Shown here one piece after another: positions 51,791-63,935 of a DNA stretch of 64,000 nucleotides. The translations under genes and the position numbers were made by a program. The stretch's first letter is position 1. Every line of letters starts with the position of its first letter. The stretch is from Sphingomonas liriopis (lineage in GTDB: Bacteria > Pseudomonadota > Alphaproteobacteria > Sphingomonadales > Sphingomonadaceae): positions 62,001 to 126,000 of the forward strand of contig NZ_JAMLDY010000003.1 in NCBI RefSeq assembly GCF_024211255.1, given 5' to 3'. The notes under the pieces were generated by a model that ran no database searches, had not been told where the DNA came from, and worked only from the letters and a program-made list of their open reading frames with translations.

Positions 51791-54535
51791 ATGCACGGCC
51801 GTTTTGACCATATCCCCAACCGCCGCCTGATCGTCGACCGCCGCGCGCTCGCCGAGCGGATCGCGACGATCGAGGCGAGCGACGCCGCGCTGCGCGCGCA
51901 GGCGACGCAGATGCTCAAGGCCGCGCTCGCCGAGGGGCGCGCCGAGATCGAACGGCGCCTCGCCGCGCATCCCTCGCGCGGGCTCGAGGCGTCGAATGCG
52001 CAGGCGTATCTCGTCGACCAGCTGCTGCGCGTCCTGTTCGACCTCGCGACGCAGCGGCTGCATCCGCTCGCCAACCCCACCGCGGGCGAGCGGCTGACGC
52101 TGATCGCGGTCGGCGGCTATGGCCGGGCCGAGATGGCGCCCTTCTCCGACGTCGACATCGGCTTTCTGACCCCGGGCAAACAGACGCCCTGGGCCGAACA
52201 GGTCATCGAATCGATGCTCTACGCGCTCTGGGATACGGGGCTGAAGGTCGGCCATTCCAGCCGCTCGCTCGACGAGATGGTCCGCCAGTCGAAGAGCGAC
52301 GTCACCATCCGCACCGCGCTGCTCGAGGCGCGCTACGTCACCGGCGACATCGCGCTGTACGACGAGGCGGCGAAGCGCTTCAAGGCGGAGGTGCAGCACG
52401 GCACCGAGCGCCAGTTCATCGCCGACAAGCTCGCCGAGCGCGACGCGCGCCACCGCAAGATGGGCGACACGCGCTACGTCGTCGAACCCAACGTCAAGGA
52501 GGGCAAGGGCGGCCTGCGCGATCTCCACACCCTGTTCTGGATCGGCAAGTACATCCACGACGTCCAGCGCGGGGCCGACCTCGTCGGCGTCGGGCTGCTG
52601 ACCGCGGAGGAATACAAGCTGTTCCACCGCGCGGACAATTTCCTGCAGGCGGTGCGCTGTCACCTCCACACCGTCACCCGCCGTGCCGAGGATCGCCTGA
52701 CCTTCGACGTGCAGCGCGAGATCGCGATGCGGATGCGCTTTTCCGACCGGCCCGGCAAATCCGCGGTCGAACGGTTCATGCAATATTACTTCCTGCAGGC
52801 GAAGACGGTCGGCGACCTGACCGGCGTGTTCCTCGCGCATCTCGACGAACGGTTCGCGGCGCGCGGGCGACGCTTCGGGCTGCCGACGATCCGGCGGCGG
52901 CCGGTCAAATTGCACGGCTTCGTCCTCGACCGCGGCCGGCTGGCTTTGCCCCGCGACGACTTTTTCGCCGAGGACCCGGTGCGGCTGATCGAGATCTTCC
53001 AGCTCGCCGACCTCCACGGTGTCGAGATTCATCCGCTGGCGATGCGCGCCGCCAACCGCGATGCGCGGCTGATCGCGGGCCATCGCCGCGATCCGCGCGC
53101 CAATGCGCTGTTCCTCGACGTGCTCACCTCGCCGCGCGATCCCGAGCTGGTGCTGCGCTGGATGAACGAGGCGGGGGTGTTCGGCCGCTTCGTGCCCGAT
53201 TTCGGCCGCGTCGTCGCGCAGATGCAGTTCGATATGTACCACCATTATACCGTCGACGAACATACGATCCGCGCGATCGGGCTGCTGTCGCGGATCGACA
53301 AGGGCGACATCAGGGACGATCATCCCCTCGCCTCTGCGATCATCAAGCATATCGTGTCGCGCCGCGCGCTTTACGTCGCGGTGCTGCTCCACGACATCGC
53401 CAAGGGGCGCGGCGGCGACCATTCGATCCTGGGGGCGGAGGTCGCCGAGCGGCTGTGCCCGCGCTTCGGCCTGACCCCCGCCGAGACCGAGACGGTGGTG
53501 TGGCTGGTGCGCTGGCATCTCCTCATGTCGGCGACCGCGTTCAAGCGCGACCTGTCGGACTTCAAGACGATCCTCGATTTCTGCGAGGTAGTGCAGAGCC
53601 CCGAGCGGCTCCGGCTGCTGCTCGTCCTCACCATCGTCGATATCCGCGCGGTGGGGCCGGGCACGTGGAACGGCTGGAAGCGCCAGCTGCTCGCCGATCT
53701 GTACGAGGCGGCGGAGGAGGTGCTGCGGCTCGGCCACAAGCAGCGCGGGCGCGGCGAACGGATCGCGGCGCGACAGGCGACGTTGCAGGCGGCGCTGGGC
53801 TGGGACGATACGCGCTTCGCCGCCTTCGTCCGCCGTTTCCCCGAAGCCTATTGGATCGCCGAGCCCGACGACGTGCTCGCCCACAACGCCCGCTTCGTCG
53901 CCGCGGCGGGCGATGCACAGCTATCGATCGATGCACAGGTCTATGCGACGCGCGGCGCCACGCTGGTGACGATCTACGCCGCCGATCATCCGGGTCTGTT
54001 CTACCGCATCGCCGGCGCGATCCACGTCGCCGGCGGCAATATCATCGACGCGCGCATCCATACGACGCGCGACGGCATGGCGATCGACAATTTCCTGGTC
54101 CAGGACCCGTTCGGGCGGCCGTTCGACGATCGCGATCAGCTGGCCCGGCTGACCACCGCGATCGAGGATGCGCTCGCCAATCGCGGCAAGCTCGCCGACC
54201 GGCTCGTCGCCAAGCCCGCCGCGCGCACCCGCGCCGACGCGTTCGAGATCGTCCCCAACGTGCTGATCGACAACCGCGCCTCGAACCGCTTCACCGTGAT
54301 CGAGGTCAATGCGCGCGACCGGCCGGCGCTGCTCAACCAGCTCGCGCAGGCGCTGTTCCAGTCGAAGGTGACGCTGCATTCGGCGCATGTCGCCACCTAT
54401 GGCGAGCGCGCGGTCGATACCTTCTACGTCACCGACCTGACCGGCGACCGCATCGTCGCGCCGACGCGGGTGAAGACGCTGGAACGCCGGCTCCACGCCG
54501 CCGCCGCGGGCGAGACGGAGGGGCTGGCCGCCTGA
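51791..54535 (+). CDS. glnD: Bifunctional PII uridylyltransferase/uridylyl-removing enzyme
   Basis: Nitrogen-status sensor of 914 residues. Nucleotidyltransferase domain with VGGYGRAEMAPFSDVDIG (about 107-124), GlnE-like helical region, HD domain with DEHTIRAIG and LLHDIAKGRGGDH (about residue 533), then two ACT domains (about 718-790 and 830-905) that bind glutamine. It uridylylates PII when nitrogen is low and removes UMP when glutamine is high. Start at 51791 matches the N-terminus MHGRFDHIPN; earlier Mets fall in repeat-rich DNA. Confidence 0.96.
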   Translation: MHGRFDHIPNRRLIVDRRALAERIATIEASDAALRAQATQMLKAALAEGRAEIERRLAAHPSRGLEASNAQAYLVDQLLRVLFDLATQRLHPLANPTAGERLTLIAVGGYGRAEMAPFSDVDIGFLTPGKQTPWAEQVIESMLYALWDTGLKVGHSSRSLDEMVRQSKSDVTIRTALLEARYVTGDIALYDEAAKRFKAEVQHGTERQFIADKLAERDARHRKMGDTRYVVEPNVKEGKGGLRDLHTLFWIGKYIHDVQRGADLVGVGLLTAEEYKLFHRADNFLQAVRCHLHTVTRRAEDRLTFDVQREIAMRMRFSDRPGKSAVERFMQYYFLQAKTVGDLTGVFLAHLDERFAARGRRFGLPTIRRRPVKLHGFVLDRGRLALPRDDFFAEDPVRLIEIFQLADLHGVEIHPLAMRAANRDARLIAGHRRDPRANALFLDVLTSPRDPELVLRWMNEAGVFGRFVPDFGRVVAQMQFDMYHHYTVDEHTIRAIGLLSRIDKGDIRDDHPLASAIIKHIVSRRALYVAVLLHDIAKGRGGDHSILGAEVAERLCPRFGLTPAETETVVWLVRWHLLMSATAFKRDLSDFKTILDFCEVVQSPERLRLLLVLTIVDIRAVGPGTWNGWKRQLLADLYEAAEEVLRLGHKQRGRGERIAARQATLQAALGWDDTRFAAFVRRFPEAYWIAEPDDVLAHNARFVAAAGDAQLSIDAQVYATRGATLVTIYAADHPGLFYRIAGAIHVAGGNIIDARIHTTRDGMAIDNFLVQDPFGRPFDDRDQLARLTTAIEDALANRGKLADRLVAKPAARTRADAFEIVPNVLIDNRASNRFTVIEVNARDRPALLNQLAQALFQSKVTLHSAHVATYGERAVDTFYVTDLTGDRIVAPTRVKTLERRLHAAAAGETEGLAA

Positions 54536-54543
54536 AACGAAAC

Positions 54544-54570
54544 GGCCGGCGCGCATCGCTGCGGCCGGCC
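54544..54570. terminator. GC hairpin between convergent glnD and TonB receptor
   Basis: GGCCGGC (54544-54550) and GCCGGCC (54564-54570) form a stem in the 60-bp gap between two converging stops. No U-tract on either strand, so an inefficient or Rho-aided bidirectional terminator. Confidence 0.45.
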
Positions 54571-54595
54571 GAGGTGGTCGTTGCCTGTCGAACGC

Positions 54596-57430
<2,835 letters not shown>

Positions 57431-57561
57431 GGCATTCTCTCCTGAACGATTTCGTTTTTTCGAATATCGGGTTTTCTTTTCAGGCTAGGGGCGCAAGGCG
57501 CCAAGCGTCCACCGATTTGTGCCTTCGGTCTGTATTTTCGAACCTAGTGTCGCCAATGCGC

Positions 57562-57591
57562 AACACCGGGCCTGTTGCCAGACCCGGTGTT
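57562..57591. terminator. Hairpin downstream of infC
   Basis: AACACCGGG (57562-57570) and CCCGGTGTT (57583-57591) are a perfect 9-bp stem with a 12-nt loop, 58 bp after the infC stop. No T-run, so it may act as a Rho-dependent or RNA-stabilising structure. Confidence 0.5.
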
Positions 57592-57648
57592 CGAAAATGC
57601 CCGACGCTACGGAAAGCGTCGAACCGGTATGAAGTGGGGAAGCAGTAC

Positions 57649-58182
57649 TTACTTGGGTGCGAGCACCATCAGCATCTGCCGGCCTTCCATGCGGGGATAG
57701 GCCTCGACCTTGGCGATCTCCGCGACCTGTTCGGCGACGCGCTGGAGGACCGCCATGCCGAGCTGGCCGTGGCTGAGTTCGCGACCGCGGAAGCGCATGG
57801 TGACCTTCACCTTGTCGCCCTCGTCAATGAACTCGGCGACCTTCTTCATCTTGGTGTCGTAATCGTGGTCGTCGATGTTCGGACGCATCTTGATCTCCTT
57901 GATCTCCTGCGTCTTCTGCGACTTCCTCGCGAGGTTCGCTTTTTTCTGCGCCTCGTACTTGAACTTGCCGACGTCGAGGAACTTGGCGACGGGCGGATCG
58001 GCGTTGGGCGACACCTCGACCAGATCGAGGCCGAGTTCCTGCGCCTGCGCCATCGCCTCGCGCGTGTACATCACGCCGAGATTCTCGCCCTCATGATCGA
58101 TCACGCGGACCTTGGGGCTGACGATCCATTCGTTGAATCGAGGACCATTCATTGGCGGCGCCTGGTTCGGCCGGCGCATCAT
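57649..58182 (-). CDS. infC: Translation initiation factor IF-3
   Basis: Protein of 177 residues: N-domain with [17 protein letters not shown] and [24 protein letters not shown], lysine-rich linker, then C-domain with [13 protein letters not shown] and [14 protein letters not shown]-3 guards start-codon choice on the 30S subunit. It lies downstream of thrS as in many bacteria, but the usual rpmI-rplT do not follow; a TonB receptor does. Confidence 0.97.
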   Translation of the reverse strand: MMRRPNQAPPMNGPRFNEWIVSPKVRVIDHEGENLGVMYTREAMAQAQELGLDLVEVSPNADPPVAKFLDVGKFKYEAQKKANLARKSQKTQEIKEIKMRPNIDDHDYDTKMKKVAEFIDEGDKVKVTMRFRGRELSHGQLGMAVLQRVAEQVAEIAKVEAYPRMEGRQMLMVLAPK

Positions 58183-58254
58183 GGGAGGACGTATGGGTAT
58201 TGCTCCTGTGGTGGTTTGCAGACGTATATAGGTGTTTTGGAGCGCTTACGGAAG

Positions 58255-58452
58255 ATGCCTGCACACGACGAAACGGCAATGGTGGCAGAAAGGCGCGTTC
58301 TCAAGGTCTGGCCCGACGATATTCCCTTCCCGCTGACCGATGCCGAATGCGCGCTGCTCTGTCGCGGGCATCCAGTCCGCTGGTCGGCACGGCAGAAACC
58401 GCGCTGGCGTTGCCCGGCCGGTACGAACTGCTCGATGGATGGCTTATCCTGA
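58255..58452 (+). CDS. Possible small protein, perhaps frameshifted
   Basis: A 65-codon frame starts MPAHDETAMVAERRVLKVW and looks coding for its first 36 residues (VWPDDIPFPLTDAECALL). After that the +1-related frame ending at 58460 reads more naturally (LPGRYELLDGWLILKR), which suggests a single-base frameshift near 58365 or a sequencing error. The family is unknown. Confidence 0.35.
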   Translation: MPAHDETAMVAERRVLKVWPDDIPFPLTDAECALLCRGHPVRWSARQKPRWRCPAGTNCSMDGLS

Positions 58453-58514
58453 AACGCTAACTCCAACAGACGTGTTCGCCGGTCGAGCGTCAGGTATCAG
58501 CCGACATCGACACT

Positions 58515-58591
58515 CGTCATTGCGAGCACAGCGAAGCAATCCAAAGCATCCTGGTCCGGCTCTGGATTGCTTCGCTGCGCTCGCAATGACG
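58515..58591. repeat. Palindromic repeat CGTCATTGCGAGC...GCTCGCAATGACG
   Basis: Arms 58515-58543 and 58563-58591 are near-perfect inverted copies (CGTCATTGCGAGCACAGCG / CGCTGCGCTCGCAATGACG). This element is widespread in alphaproteobacterial intergenic DNA and lies right after thrS on its coding strand. Confidence 0.88.
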
Positions 58592-58656
58592 ATAAAATCT
58601 CAAACAGGCGCCCCCAGAACCAGGTTTCGTCGGGGCGCCGACGCGGCTTGCATCCT

Positions 58657-60651
58657 TCACCGCTGATCGGGCGGCGTCGCTTCCTCGCGCAACATAGCGA
58701 CCGCTTCCTCGACCGTCACGATCTGCTGCGCCTGGCTGCCGAGGCGGCGGATGGCGACCTTGCCCTCTTCCGCCTCGCGCTTGCCGACGACGAGGAGGAC
58801 CGGGACCTTGGCGACCGAATGCTCGCGGACCTTGTAGTTGATCTTCTCGTTGCGCAGGTCGGTTTCGACGCGGATGCCGGCCTTGCGCAGCGTCGCCGCC
58901 ACGTCTTCGGCATAGCCGTCCGCGTCCGACACGATCGTCGCGACGACCGCTTGTACCGGCGACAGCCACAGCGGGAAGCGGCCGGCGTGGTGTTCGATCA
59001 ATATGCCGATGAAGCGTTCGAACGTGCCGAGGATCGCGCGATGGAGCATGATCGGGCGATGGCGATTGCCGTCCTCGCCGACGTAGCTCGCGTCGAGTCG
59101 GTCGGGCAGCACGCGGTCGGACTGGATCGTGCCGACCTGCCACGTCCGGCCGATCGCGTCGGTCAGGTGGAATTCGAGCTTCGGGGCGTAGAAGGCGCCT
59201 TCGCCGGGCAATTCTTCGAATTTTGCCTTGATCGGTTCGGGCAGGTTGGAGGCCTGCACCGCGTCGCGCAGTTCCTGTTCGGCCTGGTCCCACATTGCAT
59301 CCGAGCCGAAGCGCTTGTCGGGGCGCAGCGCCAGCTTCACGGCGTAATCGGTGAAGCCGAGGTCGTTGTAGACGCTGTCGAGCAACTCGCAAAACTTCCG
59401 CACCTCGTCGACCAGCTGATCCTCGCGCACGAAGATATGCGCGTCGTCCTGCGTGAACTGGCGGACGCGCATGATGCCGTGCAGCGCGCCGTGCGGCTCG
59501 TTGCGGTGGCAGCAGCCGAATTCGGCCATGCGGATGGGGAGGTCGCGGTACGATTTGATTCCCTGCTTGAAGATCAGGACGTGCGCGGGGCAATTCATCG
59601 GCTTGAGCGCCATCAGGTCGCTTGTTCCCGACAGGACCGCGCCCTCATCCTCGGTATTGGGGACCTCGTCGGGGACGACGAACATGTTCTCGCGATACTT
59701 GCCCCAGTGGCCCGACTGCTCCCACTGGCGCGCGTCCATCAGCTGCGGGGTCTTGACCTCGGCATAATCGGCGGCGTCGAGGCGGCGGCGCATATACGCC
59801 TCCATCTGCCGCCACAGCACGAAGCCCTTGGGGTGCCAGAAGACCGAGCCCTGCGCCTCGGACTGGAGGTGGAACAGGTCCATCTCCGCGCCAATCTTGC
59901 GATGGTCGCGCTTGGCGGCCTCCTCGAGCATGAAGAGGTGCTGGTCGAGCTGCTTCTTGTTGAGCCAGCCGGTGCCGTAGATGCGGCTGAGCATCGCGTT
60001 CTTCTGGTCGCCGCGCCAATAGGCGCCCGATACGCGGGTCAGCTTGAACGCCTGCGGATCGAGCTTGCCGGTCGAGACCATGTGCGGCCCGCGGCACATG
60101 TCGAGCCATTCGCCCTGACGATAGATTGTCAGTTCCTCGTTGTCGGGCAGTTCGGCGGCCCATTCGGCCTTGAAGGTCTCGCCCTGCTTCTGCCACGTCT
60201 CGATCAGCTGCTCGCGTGTCCAGACCTCGCGCGTGAACGGTTCGTTGCGGGCGATGATCGCGCGCATCTCCGCTTCGATCGCGGGCAGGTCCTCCTCGGT
60301 GAACGGACGGTCCTTCGGCGCGAAGTCGTAGTAGAAGCCGTCGTCGGTCGCCGGGCCGAAGGTGATCTGCGTGCCGGGGAACAGGTGCTGCACCGCCTCC
60401 GCCATGACGTGCGCGAGGTCGTGGCGGACGAGTTCGAGTGCGTCCGCCTCGTCCTTCGCCGTCACCAGCGCAAGGTTGGTGTCGCCCTCGAATGGGCGGT
60501 TGAGGTCGCGCACCTGCCCGTCGATCCGCGCAGCGAGCGCCGCCTTGGCGAGCCCCGGGCCGATCGCGGCGGCGACGTCCGCGGGGGTAGTCCCGGGCGC
60601 AACCTCGCGGACGGAACCGTCGGGCAGCGTGATACGGAACATGGCGGACAT
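58657..60651 (-). CDS. thrS: Threonyl-tRNA synthetase
   Basis: Class II synthetase of 664 residues. TGS domain at the N-terminus ([14 protein letters not shown]), editing domain with the [15 protein letters not shown] metal motif, catalytic core with [25 protein letters not shown] (motif 2) and [15 protein letters not shown] (motif 3), and an anticodon-binding C-terminus. Full length. Upstream of infC on the same strand. Confidence 0.97.
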   Translation of the reverse strand: MSAMFRITLPDGSVREVAPGTTPADVAAAIGPGLAKAALAARIDGQVRDLNRPFEGDTNLALVTAKDEADALELVRHDLAHVMAEAVQHLFPGTQITFGPATDDGFYYDFAPKDRPFTEEDLPAIEAEMRAIIARNEPFTREVWTREQLIETWQKQGETFKAEWAAELPDNEELTIYRQGEWLDMCRGPHMVSTGKLDPQAFKLTRVSGAYWRGDQKNAMLSRIYGTGWLNKKQLDQHLFMLEEAAKRDHRKIGAEMDLFHLQSEAQGSVFWHPKGFVLWRQMEAYMRRRLDAADYAEVKTPQLMDARQWEQSGHWGKYRENMFVVPDEVPNTEDEGAVLSGTSDLMALKPMNCPAHVLIFKQGIKSYRDLPIRMAEFGCCHRNEPHGALHGIMRVRQFTQDDAHIFVREDQLVDEVRKFCELLDSVYNDLGFTDYAVKLALRPDKRFGSDAMWDQAEQELRDAVQASNLPEPIKAKFEELPGEGAFYAPKLEFHLTDAIGRTWQVGTIQSDRVLPDRLDASYVGEDGNRHRPIMLHRAILGTFERFIGILIEHHAGRFPLWLSPVQAVVATIVSDADGYAEDVAATLRKAGIRVETDLRNEKINYKVREHSVAKVPVLLVVGKREAEEGKVAIRRLGSQAQQIVTVEEAVAMLREEATPPDQR

Positions 60652-60761
60652 GATGGACTTTCAGGTTGGTTGAGGCGCCCGCGAATAAAGCGGCGCAGGG
60701 TATATAGGCAAGCGTTGCCGCGATTGCCCTTTCGGGAGGGCTAACGTCGCCAAACTTCTCG

Positions 60762-60867
60762 CGTCACCCCGGACTTGTTCCGGTCCACCGCGCGGCGATG
60801 CGCATGGCCCGACACGGGAGCGATACGCCCGTACACCGGTGGACCCCGGAACAAGTCCGGGGTGACG
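60762..60867. repeat. Inverted pair of CGTCACCCCGGACTTGTTCC repeats
   Basis: Arms at 60762-60789 and about 60838-60867, same family as 51437-51545. The right arm ends 23 bp before the ldcA stop. Confidence 0.86.
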
Positions 60868-60890
60868 ATGTATCGGGGGCGCCCGATCGG

Positions 60891-61706
60891 TCAGATCATG
60901 CCGAACGGCACGACGCGGTTGCTCTGCGTATGGCCGATGTCCGCGCGGCCGAGATACGGCACGCCGAGATCCCCGCACCAGCGGCGGATCATGAATTCGA
61001 GGGTGTCGCCGAATTCAGGCTCGTTCGGCGTCACCGCGGTGACGCTGCCCAGCCGCACGCCGGCGATCCCCTTCAGCTGCGTCGCATGGCCCATGTGGAA
61101 CAGCAGCCGGTCGATATTGTACATCGGTTCCGACACCTCCTCGATGATGAGGACATGGTCGGTGAGGTCGGGCAGATAGGGCGTGCCGATCAGGCTCCCC
61201 AGGATCGACAGGTTGAACGCCGCCGCCGGCCGGCCGTCGAGCCCCGGCTCAAGCCCCTGCCGGTCGCCGCGAGCGAGCCAGCCGAGCGAGCGGGCGATCG
61301 TCTGGTCGCCCCCCTTGCGACGGATATCGCTCGCCATCGGGCCGTGGACCGGTCGCCCGATTCGCGCGGCGTAGAGCGCGCCCAACAGGAACCCCATGTC
61401 GGAATAGCCGAGATAGCTCTTGTGCCGCGCCGCCGGCCCGAGCCGCGGCATTACCAGCGGCAGGATGCGGTTCGAGCCATAGCCGCCGCGCAGGAACCAG
61501 ATCGCATCGAAGCCGGGATCGTTGGCGAACTCCAGAAACGCCGACGCTCGCCGCGTGTCGTCGCCGGCGAAATGCCCCGCGGTCTCCCAGCATTGCGGAT
61601 GGACGACCAGATCGACCTCCGGATAGGCCAAGGCGGCGAAGGCGACGAACGGCGCCTCGGCATCCTTGTTGCCGATGCTGGCGGGGGCCACCACTCCAAT
61701 CCGCAT
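60891..61706 (-). CDS. ldcA: LD-carboxypeptidase (S66 family)
   Basis: Protein of 271 residues without a signal peptide, so cytosolic. The nucleophile serine lies in LGYSDMGFL (about residue 114), the oxyanion region in FLRGGYGSNR, with later Glu (LIIEEVSEP) and His (GHTQSN) completing the Ser-Glu-His triad. It removes the terminal D-Ala from recycled murein tetrapeptides. Divergent from mpl, whose product uses the resulting tripeptide, so the two form a functional pair. Confidence 0.9.
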   Translation of the reverse strand: MRIGVVAPASIGNKDAEAPFVAFAALAYPEVDLVVHPQCWETAGHFAGDDTRRASAFLEFANDPGFDAIWFLRGGYGSNRILPLVMPRLGPAARHKSYLGYSDMGFLLGALYAARIGRPVHGPMASDIRRKGGDQTIARSLGWLARGDRQGLEPGLDGRPAAAFNLSILGSLIGTPYLPDLTDHVLIIEEVSEPMYNIDRLLFHMGHATQLKGIAGVRLGSVTAVTPNEPEFGDTLEFMIRRWCGDLGVPYLGRADIGHTQSNRVVPFGMI

Positions 61707-61771
61707 GTCGCAAATGCTCCGGTCGATCGCGGAGCCTTGCCCCTGTCCGCCCGCGGCGATAGCGCAGCGCC

Positions 61772-63199
61772 ATGCTTACCGGCAACCTGTCAGGCTCGCT
61801 CGCGGGCCAGCGCTTCTTCCTCGTCGGCATCGGCGGGTCGGGGATGATGCCCCTCGCGACGATCCTCGCCGGCCGCGGCGCGATCGTCGAGGGTTCCGAC
61901 CGCAGTCTCGATCAGGGGCGCGTGCCCGCCAAGTTCGATGCGCTGCGCGCGCGTGGCGTCGCGCTGTTCCCGCAGGACGGCAGCGGGCTGGTGTCGCCCG
62001 ACCAGATCGTCGTCGCCTCCGCCGCGGTCGAGGAGGACGTCGCCGACATCGTCGCCGCCGACCGTCTGGGCTGCGCCCGCGCCAGCCGCGCGCAATTGCT
62101 CAGCACGCTGTTCAACCAAAGCGCGCTGCCGATCGGCGTCGCCGGGACCAGCGGCAAGTCGACCGTCACCGGGATGATCGGCTGGATCCTGCACGCCACC
62201 GGCCGCGACCCGACGGTGATGAACGGCGCGGTGATGAAGAATTTCGCACATCCGCAAGCCCCCTTCGCCAGCGCGCTGGTCGGCGACGGCGCGGCGTTCG
62301 TCAGCGAGGTGGACGAGAGCGACGGGTCGATCGCCGATTACCGGCCGCGGATCGCGGTGCTCAACAACGTCAGCCTCGACCACAAGGGGCTGGACGAATT
62401 GCGCACCCTGTTCGCCGGCTTCATCGCCAAGGCGGAGACGGCGATCGTCAACATCGACAATGACGAAGCCGCCGCGATCGCCGCGACGCTGCCGCCCGAG
62501 CGGGTCGCGACCTTCGCGCTCGACCGCGACGCCGATTTCGCCGCGCGCGGGATCGTCGAGGCGCCGTTCGCGGTGCGTTTCGACCTGATCGCCGGCGGCG
62601 GCGCGGCGATCGCGGTCGCGCTGCAGGTGCCCGGCCGGCACAACGTCGCCAACGCGCTCGCCGCGATCGCCGCCGCGGTGGCGGCGGGCGTCCCGCTGGC
62701 CGAGGCGGCGGCGGCGATCGGCGGCTTCACCGGGCTGCGCCGCCGCTTCGATCTCGTTGGAGAGGCCGGCGGCGTCGCGGTGATCGACGATTTCGGCCAC
62801 AACCCCGACAAGATCGCCGCGACGCTCGATACGCTGCACGCCTTTCCGGGGCGGTTGCTCGTACTGTTCCAGCCGCACGGTTACGGTCCTCTGAAGGTCA
62901 TGCGCCACGAGCTGGTCGCGATGTTCGCAGAGAAACTGGCGCCCGGCGACGTGCTGGTGCTGCCCGACCCGGTCTATTTCGGCGGCACCGTCGCGCGAGA
63001 GGTCGGCAGCGCGGCCATCGTCGCCGATGTCGTCGCGAGCGGGCGCGAAGCGCATCACGTCGCGGATCGCGCGACCGCGGCGGCGCGGCTGGTCGACATG
63101 GCGCAGGCCGGCGATCGGATCGTCGTGATGGGCGCACGCGACGACACGTTGAGCCTGCTCGCCGCCGACATGCTGGGAACGCTGCGCGCGCGGGGATAG
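61772..63199 (+). CDS. mpl: Mur ligase, probable murein-peptide ligase Mpl
   Basis: ATP-dependent ligase of 475 residues. N-terminal Rossmann domain FFLVGIGGSGMMPLA, ATP P-loop GVAGTSGKSTVTGM (about 122-135), SEVDESDGS, NNVSLDHKGLDE and the C-terminal DDFGHNPDKI motif. Mpl joins recycled tripeptide to UDP-MurNAc; MurC is the alternative, but the LdcA neighbour and the length favour Mpl. It lies 65 bp from the divergent ldcA start. Confidence 0.82.
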   Translation: MLTGNLSGSLAGQRFFLVGIGGSGMMPLATILAGRGAIVEGSDRSLDQGRVPAKFDALRARGVALFPQDGSGLVSPDQIVVASAAVEEDVADIVAADRLGCARASRAQLLSTLFNQSALPIGVAGTSGKSTVTGMIGWILHATGRDPTVMNGAVMKNFAHPQAPFASALVGDGAAFVSEVDESDGSIADYRPRIAVLNNVSLDHKGLDELRTLFAGFIAKAETAIVNIDNDEAAAIAATLPPERVATFALDRDADFAARGIVEAPFAVRFDLIAGGGAAIAVALQVPGRHNVANALAAIAAAVAAGVPLAEAAAAIGGFTGLRRRFDLVGEAGGVAVIDDFGHNPDKIAATLDTLHAFPGRLLVLFQPHGYGPLKVMRHELVAMFAEKLAPGDVLVLPDPVYFGGTVAREVGSAAIVADVVASGREAHHVADRATAAARLVDMAQAGDRIVVMGARDDTLSLLAADMLGTLRARG

Positions 63200-63220
63200 T
63201 TTTGCTGTGGGAGGTACGCG

Positions 63221-63457
63221 ATGAACCCCTTCACCGATTACCCGGCCTCGGTCGGCGAAAGCTACCCCGCGCACTGGCGTGTCGCGACCCGCTTCGGGTT
63301 GCGGATGATCGGCGGCGGCGTCGCCGCGCTGGTCCACGGCGTCTTCCCCTTCCTGTTCACCACTACCGGCAGCCGCACGATCGAGGCGCTGCACGGCGAG
63401 ATCGTCGCCAAGCGCGCCGACGAGGTGCAGAAGCGCACGGTCGAATTCGTGATCTGA
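63221..63457 (+). CDS. DUF6356 family protein
   Basis: Protein of 78 residues: NPFTDYPASVGESYPAHWRVA at the start, then one hydrophobic helix MIGGGVAALVHGVFPFLF and an amphipathic tail. This layout is DUF6356, common in sphingomonads; function unknown, probably membrane-associated. It lies 21 bp after mpl on the same strand. Confidence 0.85.
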   Translation: MNPFTDYPASVGESYPAHWRVATRFGLRMIGGGVAALVHGVFPFLFTTTGSRTIEALHGEIVAKRADEVQKRTVEFVI

Positions 63458-63500
63458 TGTAAAGCTCGCTTGACGTAAAGCTCGCTTTCCATGTAAAGCT
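63458..63500. promoter_or_regulatory. Three AAAG-N4-CTT operator-like repeats
   Basis: TGTAAAGCTCGCTT, CGTAAAGCTCGCTTT and TGTAAAGCTTCCTT follow one another, with AAAG at 63461, 63477 and 63495. Each is a partial palindrome of the sort bound by small XRE regulators. They precede a gene pair whose second member is an XRE protein, so autoregulation is likely. Confidence 0.65.
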
Positions 63501-63530
63501 TCCTTCACAACGAATCGAAGGAGGTTTCCC

Positions 63531-63935
63531 ATGGCCGTCTCTCCCGCCCAGCGCCGCTACAATTGGCGCGTCGTCATTCTTGCGATCGTCTATGCCGCCG
63601 TGCTGCTGCCGGTATGCTGGCTGTTCGCGCGCCACCTCGTCCACGGCCCGCTCGCCTATCTGCTCGGCGCGCTGCCCGCCTTGCCGGTATCGGGGTTCTT
63701 CGTGGCGATCGGCCTGTATCTCGCCCAGGAGCGCGACGAATATCTGCGCATGCTGCTCGTCCGCCAGTCGCTGATCGCGACCGGGGTGGCGATGACCGCG
63801 GCGACCTTCTGGGGCTTTCTCGAAGGGTTCGACCTGCTGCCGCACGTCGTCGGCTATGCCTGGCCGATCGTCTGGTTCGCCGGGCTCGGCTTCGGCGCGG
63901 GCGTTAATGCCGCGATCGAGCGGAGGGCGGCATGA
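63531..63935 (+). CDS. Membrane protein upstream of XRE regulator
   Basis: Protein of 134 residues, start fixed by AAGGAGG at 63518-63524. Four hydrophobic segments (VVILAIVYAAVLLPVCWLF, LAYLLGALPALPVSGFFVAIGLYLA, SLIATGVAMTAATFWGFLEG, VGYAWPIVWFAGLGFGAG). Membrane-protein/XRE pairs of this kind recur in alphaproteobacteria; the membrane partner's role is unknown. Its stop overlaps the regulator start (ATGA). Confidence 0.85.
   Translation: MAVSPAQRRYNWRVVILAIVYAAVLLPVCWLFARHLVHGPLAYLLGALPALPVSGFFVAIGLYLAQERDEYLRMLLVRQSLIATGVAMTAATFWGFLEGFDLLPHVVGYAWPIVWFAGLGFGAGVNAAIERRAA

Larger units (their letters stand above)
58183..58656. other. thrS-infC spacer with repeat and small frame
   Basis: 474 bp between thrS and infC. 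It contains a possible small plus-strand gene (58255-58452), a palindromic repeat (58515-58591) and presumably the infC promoter. Confidence 0.5.

Noticed and set aside
51770..53884. Very long open frame of about 700 codons antisense to glnD
   Set aside because: It is a by-product of high GC and glnD codon use; it has no ribosome-binding site or domain, while the glnD strand has full-length motifs.
57649..60651. rpmI-rplT expected after infC
   Set aside because: The sequence below 57649 holds only a hairpin and then a TonB receptor; the ribosomal genes are not in this window.
58567..60744. Long open frame antisense to thrS
   Set aside because: Low-complexity Arg/Leu/Val composition, no motif; the thrS strand is unambiguous.
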